Of a stretch of DNA of 64,000 nucleotides, positions 61,631 to 64,000 are shown piece after piece. The translations under genes were made by a program, and so were the position numbers. A model generated the notes under the pieces. The model was given only the letters and a program-made list of their open reading frames with translations, was not told the origin of the DNA and made no database searches. How positions within the stretch are numbered: the first letter of the stretch is position 1; each line of letters starts with the position of its first letter. Origin of the DNA: Fibrella forsythiae (GTDB lineage Bacteria; Bacteroidota; Bacteroidia; Cytophagales; Spirosomataceae); the NCBI RefSeq assembly GCF_017353175.1, contig NZ_JAFMYW010000003.1, forward strand, positions 434,001-498,000, given 5' to 3'.

Positions 61631-61774
61631 TTATTTTTTACCCTCAGAACGACAACGGTCGCTGCAATAAATGACGTTATCCCAGTCGCGTTCCCATTTT
61701 TTGCGCCAGACAAACGGGCGATTGCAAACGGGGCAGATCTTACTGGGAAGTTCTGATTTCTTACGCATTTTCAT
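61631..61774 (-). CDS. DUF2256 zinc-ribbon mini-protein
   Basis: A 47-aa protein, too short for usual length cut-offs. The translated sequence starts [20 protein letters not shown], continues [20 protein letters not shown] and ends CRSEGKK. CPVC and CSDRC supply four Cys for one zinc; the KICPVCxRPFxWRKKWE-x-WD-x-V-x-YCSDRCR pattern is the signature of DUF2256. ATG at 61774, alternative ATG at 61768. Function unknown; zinc-ribbon, basic, so nucleic-acid contact is possible. Divergent from mogA, convergent with the lipoprotein gene. Confidence 0.8.
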   Translation of the reverse strand: MKMRKKSELPSKICPVCNRPFVWRKKWERDWDNVIYCSDRCRSEGKK

Positions 61775-61865
61775 ACGTACCTAACCCTGACCAGCCAGCG
61801 TTAGTTTAAGCGTAAAGCACCCTCACACACTATACAAGAAGAACGGGGGCTGCTACTTTTACAAC

Positions 61866-62408
61866 ATGAACAATGAATCAGCAATTGCCCGGATCGGTAT
61901 TATCAATGTGTCTGATCGGGCCAGCGCGGGCGTGTATGAAGATATTCCCGGAAAAGCAGTAGTAGCCCTGCTGACTGAATGGCTTACTTCACCCTGGGAG
62001 CCGGTGTATCGGGTCATCCCCGATGAGCAGGATCAGCTTGAAGCAACCATGATTGAGATGGCAGACAGAGAAGGCTGCTGCCTGGTGGTAACTACTGGTG
62101 GTACGGGGCCGGCCCTGCGCGATGTAACGCCCGAAGCGACCGAAGCTGTTTGCCAGAAAATGATGCCGGGATTTGGCGAACTGATGCGCCAGGAAAGCCT
62201 GAAATACGTACCTACGGCCATTCTGTCGAGGCAGACGGCGGGCATACGGAACCAGACCCTGATCTTAAATTTGCCAGGTAAACCCAAAGCAATCGGCCAG
62301 TGCCTGAGTGCTGTTTTTCCGGCTATACCATATTGCGTTGACCTCATTGGCGGATCATTCCTGACCACCAATGAGGCAACGATGCCGGTCTTCAGACCGA
62401 AAGGATAA
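61866..62408 (+). CDS. mogA: Molybdopterin adenylyltransferase
   Basis: Adenylates molybdopterin before molybdenum insertion. The 180-aa protein matches MogA/MoaB: IGIINVSDRASAGVYEDIPGKAV, the TTGGTG motif with the GPALRDVTPEAT loop, PGFGELMRQESLK and NLPGKPKAIGQCL. Length is typical. No other molybdopterin gene is present nearby. A TACTTTTA sequence 15 bp upstream is close to the -7 consensus. Confidence 0.93.
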   Translation: MNNESAIARIGIINVSDRASAGVYEDIPGKAVVALLTEWLTSPWEPVYRVIPDEQDQLEATMIEMADREGCCLVVTTGGTGPALRDVTPEATEAVCQKMMPGFGELMRQESLKYVPTAILSRQTAGIRNQTLILNLPGKPKAIGQCLSAVFPAIPYCVDLIGGSFLTTNEATMPVFRPKG

Positions 62409-62429
62409 AGCGTAAAAACTCGTTGAGCT

Positions 62430-62648
62430 TTAGCGACGACGCACCGAATCGATGCGCGAAGCACCAGCCCGCCGAAGCGAATCAGGCCGGGGTTTCCGAT
62501 CACGCCGCCGGCCAATTGTATCGACCGGAGACGAAGTCGTACGACTTTTGGGCTGTGCCGGACGCGTGGTCGGAACAGGTTGTTGTTGTACGGCTAAGTC
62601 GCTGGATGGCGAAAAAGTTAATCCTAAAAACAGAAGTAACGTATTCAT
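62430..62648 (-). CDS. Small secreted Arg/Pro-rich hypothetical protein
   Basis: 72-aa candidate: hydrophobic start (MNTLLLFLGLTF) like a short signal peptide, then Gln/Pro and a strongly basic Arg-Asp-Ser tail (GRRRDRKPRPDSLRR). No family recognised. Weak support besides the signal-like start and position 82 bp downstream of a similar small secreted gene on the same strand. Confidence 0.4.
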   Translation of the reverse strand: MNTLLLFLGLTFSPSSDLAVQQQPVPTTRPAQPKSRTTSSPVDTIGRRRDRKPRPDSLRRAGASRIDSVRRR

Positions 62649-62729
62649 TAATGTAATTGGTAACAACTAGTAAAGGAACTATTTAACATCGGTTATATGA
62701 TAAATGATTCCTTTACCAGTAACCTACTC

Positions 62730-63296
62730 TTAATAAGTAGTTGAATTTGGGCGAGTTGTTGTGCTGCCACTACCAGTTGTGCCTGGTGTGGTGCTACGCG
62801 TACGACTGTTTGGTGTCGTACTCCGTGTGCCCCGATTCGTATCCATCTGATCCATAGTTGTACGGTCAGTTGAGCGCGTCCGGTTTGAGTTCTGCGTCTG
62901 TCCGTTCCGCATTGTCCGGTCAGACTGCGTTGAATACGTGCCGTTTGTGGTAGTGCTCTGTGTTGTACCACTCTGCATAGTACCGTTCCGCATCTGTCCG
63001 CTCTGGGTTGTACCCTGTGGATAAGCCGTTGGGTTCTGGCCCTGCGGGTACGTTGTCCCGTTGGTAGACGAAGCGCCTGGCTGCGTCTGATACGTACCTG
63101 TGGTGGTCGGGTTCGTTGAGTTATTGTACGTCCCGTTTGTTGTTGGCGTACCCGTTGTGCCTGGCGTACCAGTCTGTGGCATTCCTGCCGGTGTCGACGG
63201 TACGGTAGATGGTACAGTCGTAGGCGTTGTTTGCGCGTTTGCGTTGAGGGTTAAGCCAGCTATGAGCAGCGCACCCAGGATCGTTATCTTCTTCAT
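62730..63296 (-). CDS. Thr/Gln/Asn/Ser-rich secreted low-complexity protein
   Basis: 188-aa protein: signal peptide MKKITILGALLIAGLTLNANAQ, followed by low-complexity sequence with repeats such as TTPTTVPSTVPST, GTPGTTGTPTTNGTY and RSTTPGTTGSG. No cysteines; few hydrophobic residues beyond the leader. Likely an extended, perhaps glycosylated, periplasmic or surface protein. The repetitive coding sequence could change length by slippage. Function unknown. Confidence 0.6.
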   Translation of the reverse strand: MKKITILGALLIAGLTLNANAQTTPTTVPSTVPSTPAGMPQTGTPGTTGTPTTNGTYNNSTNPTTTGTYQTQPGASSTNGTTYPQGQNPTAYPQGTTQSGQMRNGTMQSGTTQSTTTNGTYSTQSDRTMRNGQTQNSNRTRSTDRTTMDQMDTNRGTRSTTPNSRTRSTTPGTTGSGSTTTRPNSTTY

Positions 63297-63446
63297 GACG
63301 TTAAGTTGGTTATCTCTATCGATTTAATCGATTGATGCATACATAACGCGCTGGTTTCCTAAGTTGTTAGGAATCACTGAGGGAAATGTCGAAAAAATGT
63401 AAAAATTAATATGTAGCCATGTGTGAGGCTCCCCAATGCAGCATAG

Positions 63447-64000
63447 TTACTTCAGTGCATCGAAAAGAATCTCGGCCGGATGGTAGGCTGATCGGCCAGT
63501 TCCATCCTTGATCTGATGACGACAGGACGTACCCGGCGCGGCTACTATTACCCCGGCTTTGGCGGCACGTACGGCTGGGAAAAGCACTAGTTCACCGATC
63601 TGCATCGATAGATCGTAATGTTCGTTTTCATACCCAAACGAGCCAGCCATGCCGCAACACCCCGACGGAATGAGGTCAACCGTGTAGTTGGCGGGTAATG
63701 ATAAGGCATCGACCGATCGGCTGATGAGCGAAAGGGCTTTCTGATGGCAGTGCCCATGAAGCTTCACCGTGCGGGCCTCCGTTGTAAACTGGCTGGATGA
63801 AATACGCCCGGCATCGGCTTCATTGGCTATCCATTCTTCCAGCAGGTACGTATGTTCGGCAATCCGGCGAGCGTCGGCCTTCAATTCGTCTGGAACCAGG
63901 TCTGGATATTCATCACGGAACGTCAGAATGGCCGAAGGCTCCAGACCAACCAGCGGCTTATCGGCTGAAATGCGATTACGTAGCGCCAGTACATTACGAA
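63447..64000 (-). CDS. FAD-binding and Fe-S oxidase, C-terminal CCG domain (cut by window edge)
   Basis: C-terminal ~184 residues of a large FAD-linked oxidase of the D-lactate dehydrogenase/glycolate oxidase type. The frame is open to base 64000 (...RISADKPLVGLEPSAILTFRDEYPDLVP...). The cysteine-rich CCG region is present: GHCHQKAL, SGCCGMAGSFGYE and PGTSCRHQIKDGTG, which bind Fe-S/heterodisulfide-like clusters. The N-terminal FAD domain is outside the window. Could oxidise D-lactate, D-2-hydroxyglutarate or glycolate. Confidence 0.85.
   Translation of the reverse strand, partial: RNVLALRNRISADKPLVGLEPSAILTFRDEYPDLVPDELKADARRIAEHTYLLEEWIANEADAGRISSSQFTTEARTVKLHGHCHQKALSLISRSVDALSLPANYTVDLIPSGCCGMAGSFGYENEHYDLSMQIGELVLFPAVRAAKAGVIVAAPGTSCRHQIKDGTGRSAYHPAEILFDALK

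Larger units (their letters stand above)
571..63054. repeat. Dispersed octamer GGTACGTT (core of CAGGTACGTT), about 50 copies
   Basis: Hand count over the window: about 26 GGTACGTT and 25 AACGTACC; the decamer CAGGTACGTT (either strand) about 25. Examples: 571, 3981, 4075, 11145, 15851, 18379, 27189, 32225, 35803, 46001, 48853, 61167 (+) and 14950, 19638, 21117, 27564, 28249, 36963, 43925, 51267, 52392 (-). Coding and intergenic. See findings. Confidence 0.85.

Noticed and set aside
571-63054. GGTACGTT copies as ordinary restriction sites (KpnI/RsaI-like)
   Set aside because: The enriched word is non-palindromic beyond GTAC and extends to CAGGTACGTT; GGTACC alone is not noticeably frequent.
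1-64000. tRNA, rRNA or riboswitch
   Set aside because: No tRNA cloverleaf ending, rRNA conserved segment or known aptamer core was recognised by eye; a tRNAscan/Infernal run would be decisive.

Overview
The window comes from a Bacteroidota genome, most likely a Cytophagales of the Spirosoma/Fibrella type. Supporting signs are many secreted glycan-degrading enzymes, TonB-dependent receptors, a GntR regulator with a C-terminal sugar-sensor-like domain, several promoters with the Bacteroidota -7 element TAnnTTTG, and almost no Shine-Dalgarno sequences. No rRNA, tRNA, CRISPR array, transposase or prophage gene was seen. The assignment rests on gene content and is an inference.

Layout. (1) 1-18352 is a one-directional pectin/rhamnogalacturonan locus: a PL11 lyase cut by the window edge, CE12 acetylesterase, GH105, GH106 alpha-rhamnosidase, rhamnose mutarotase, a TAT-exported Gfo/Idh protein, GH2, a second PL11, GH95, an NTF2-like protein and GH28. 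No SusC/SusD pair lies inside it. (2) 18467-22953 on the minus strand holds a thioredoxin-reductase-like flavoprotein, a GH65-like secreted enzyme and the GntR regulator. (3) 23220-35293 holds all six enzymes for CMP-pseudaminic acid (PseB, C, F, G, H, I), a GT42-like putative transferase and a GT-C-like membrane protein. The cluster is split by an HxlR-controlled redox cassette (28998-32581). (4) 35398-43090 holds a small acidic protein, a GH42-like protein, an L-lactate permease, a TonB receptor and an Lrp regulator. (5) 43268-56692 is mostly housekeeping: enoyl-CoA hydratase, MutL, two rhomboids, ArfB, App1-like phosphatase, M28 peptidase, IspH and a GH10-like protein. (6) 56910-64000 holds a TonB receptor with a beta-helix lipoprotein, a DUF2256 mini-protein, MogA, two small secreted proteins and the end of an FAD/Fe-S oxidase.

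Two non-coding patterns stand out. First, the octamer GGTACGTT (often CAGGTACGTT) occurs about 50 times on both strands and in several reading frames, against about 2 expected; it behaves like a genome-wide signal word. Second, the intergenic gaps carry long, often perfect inverted repeats (32, 37, 41 and 51 bp arms). Some have arms built of short tandem repeats. Three are copies of one ~100-bp element, and one spans the stop codons of two convergent genes so that both proteins end in Phe-Asn.
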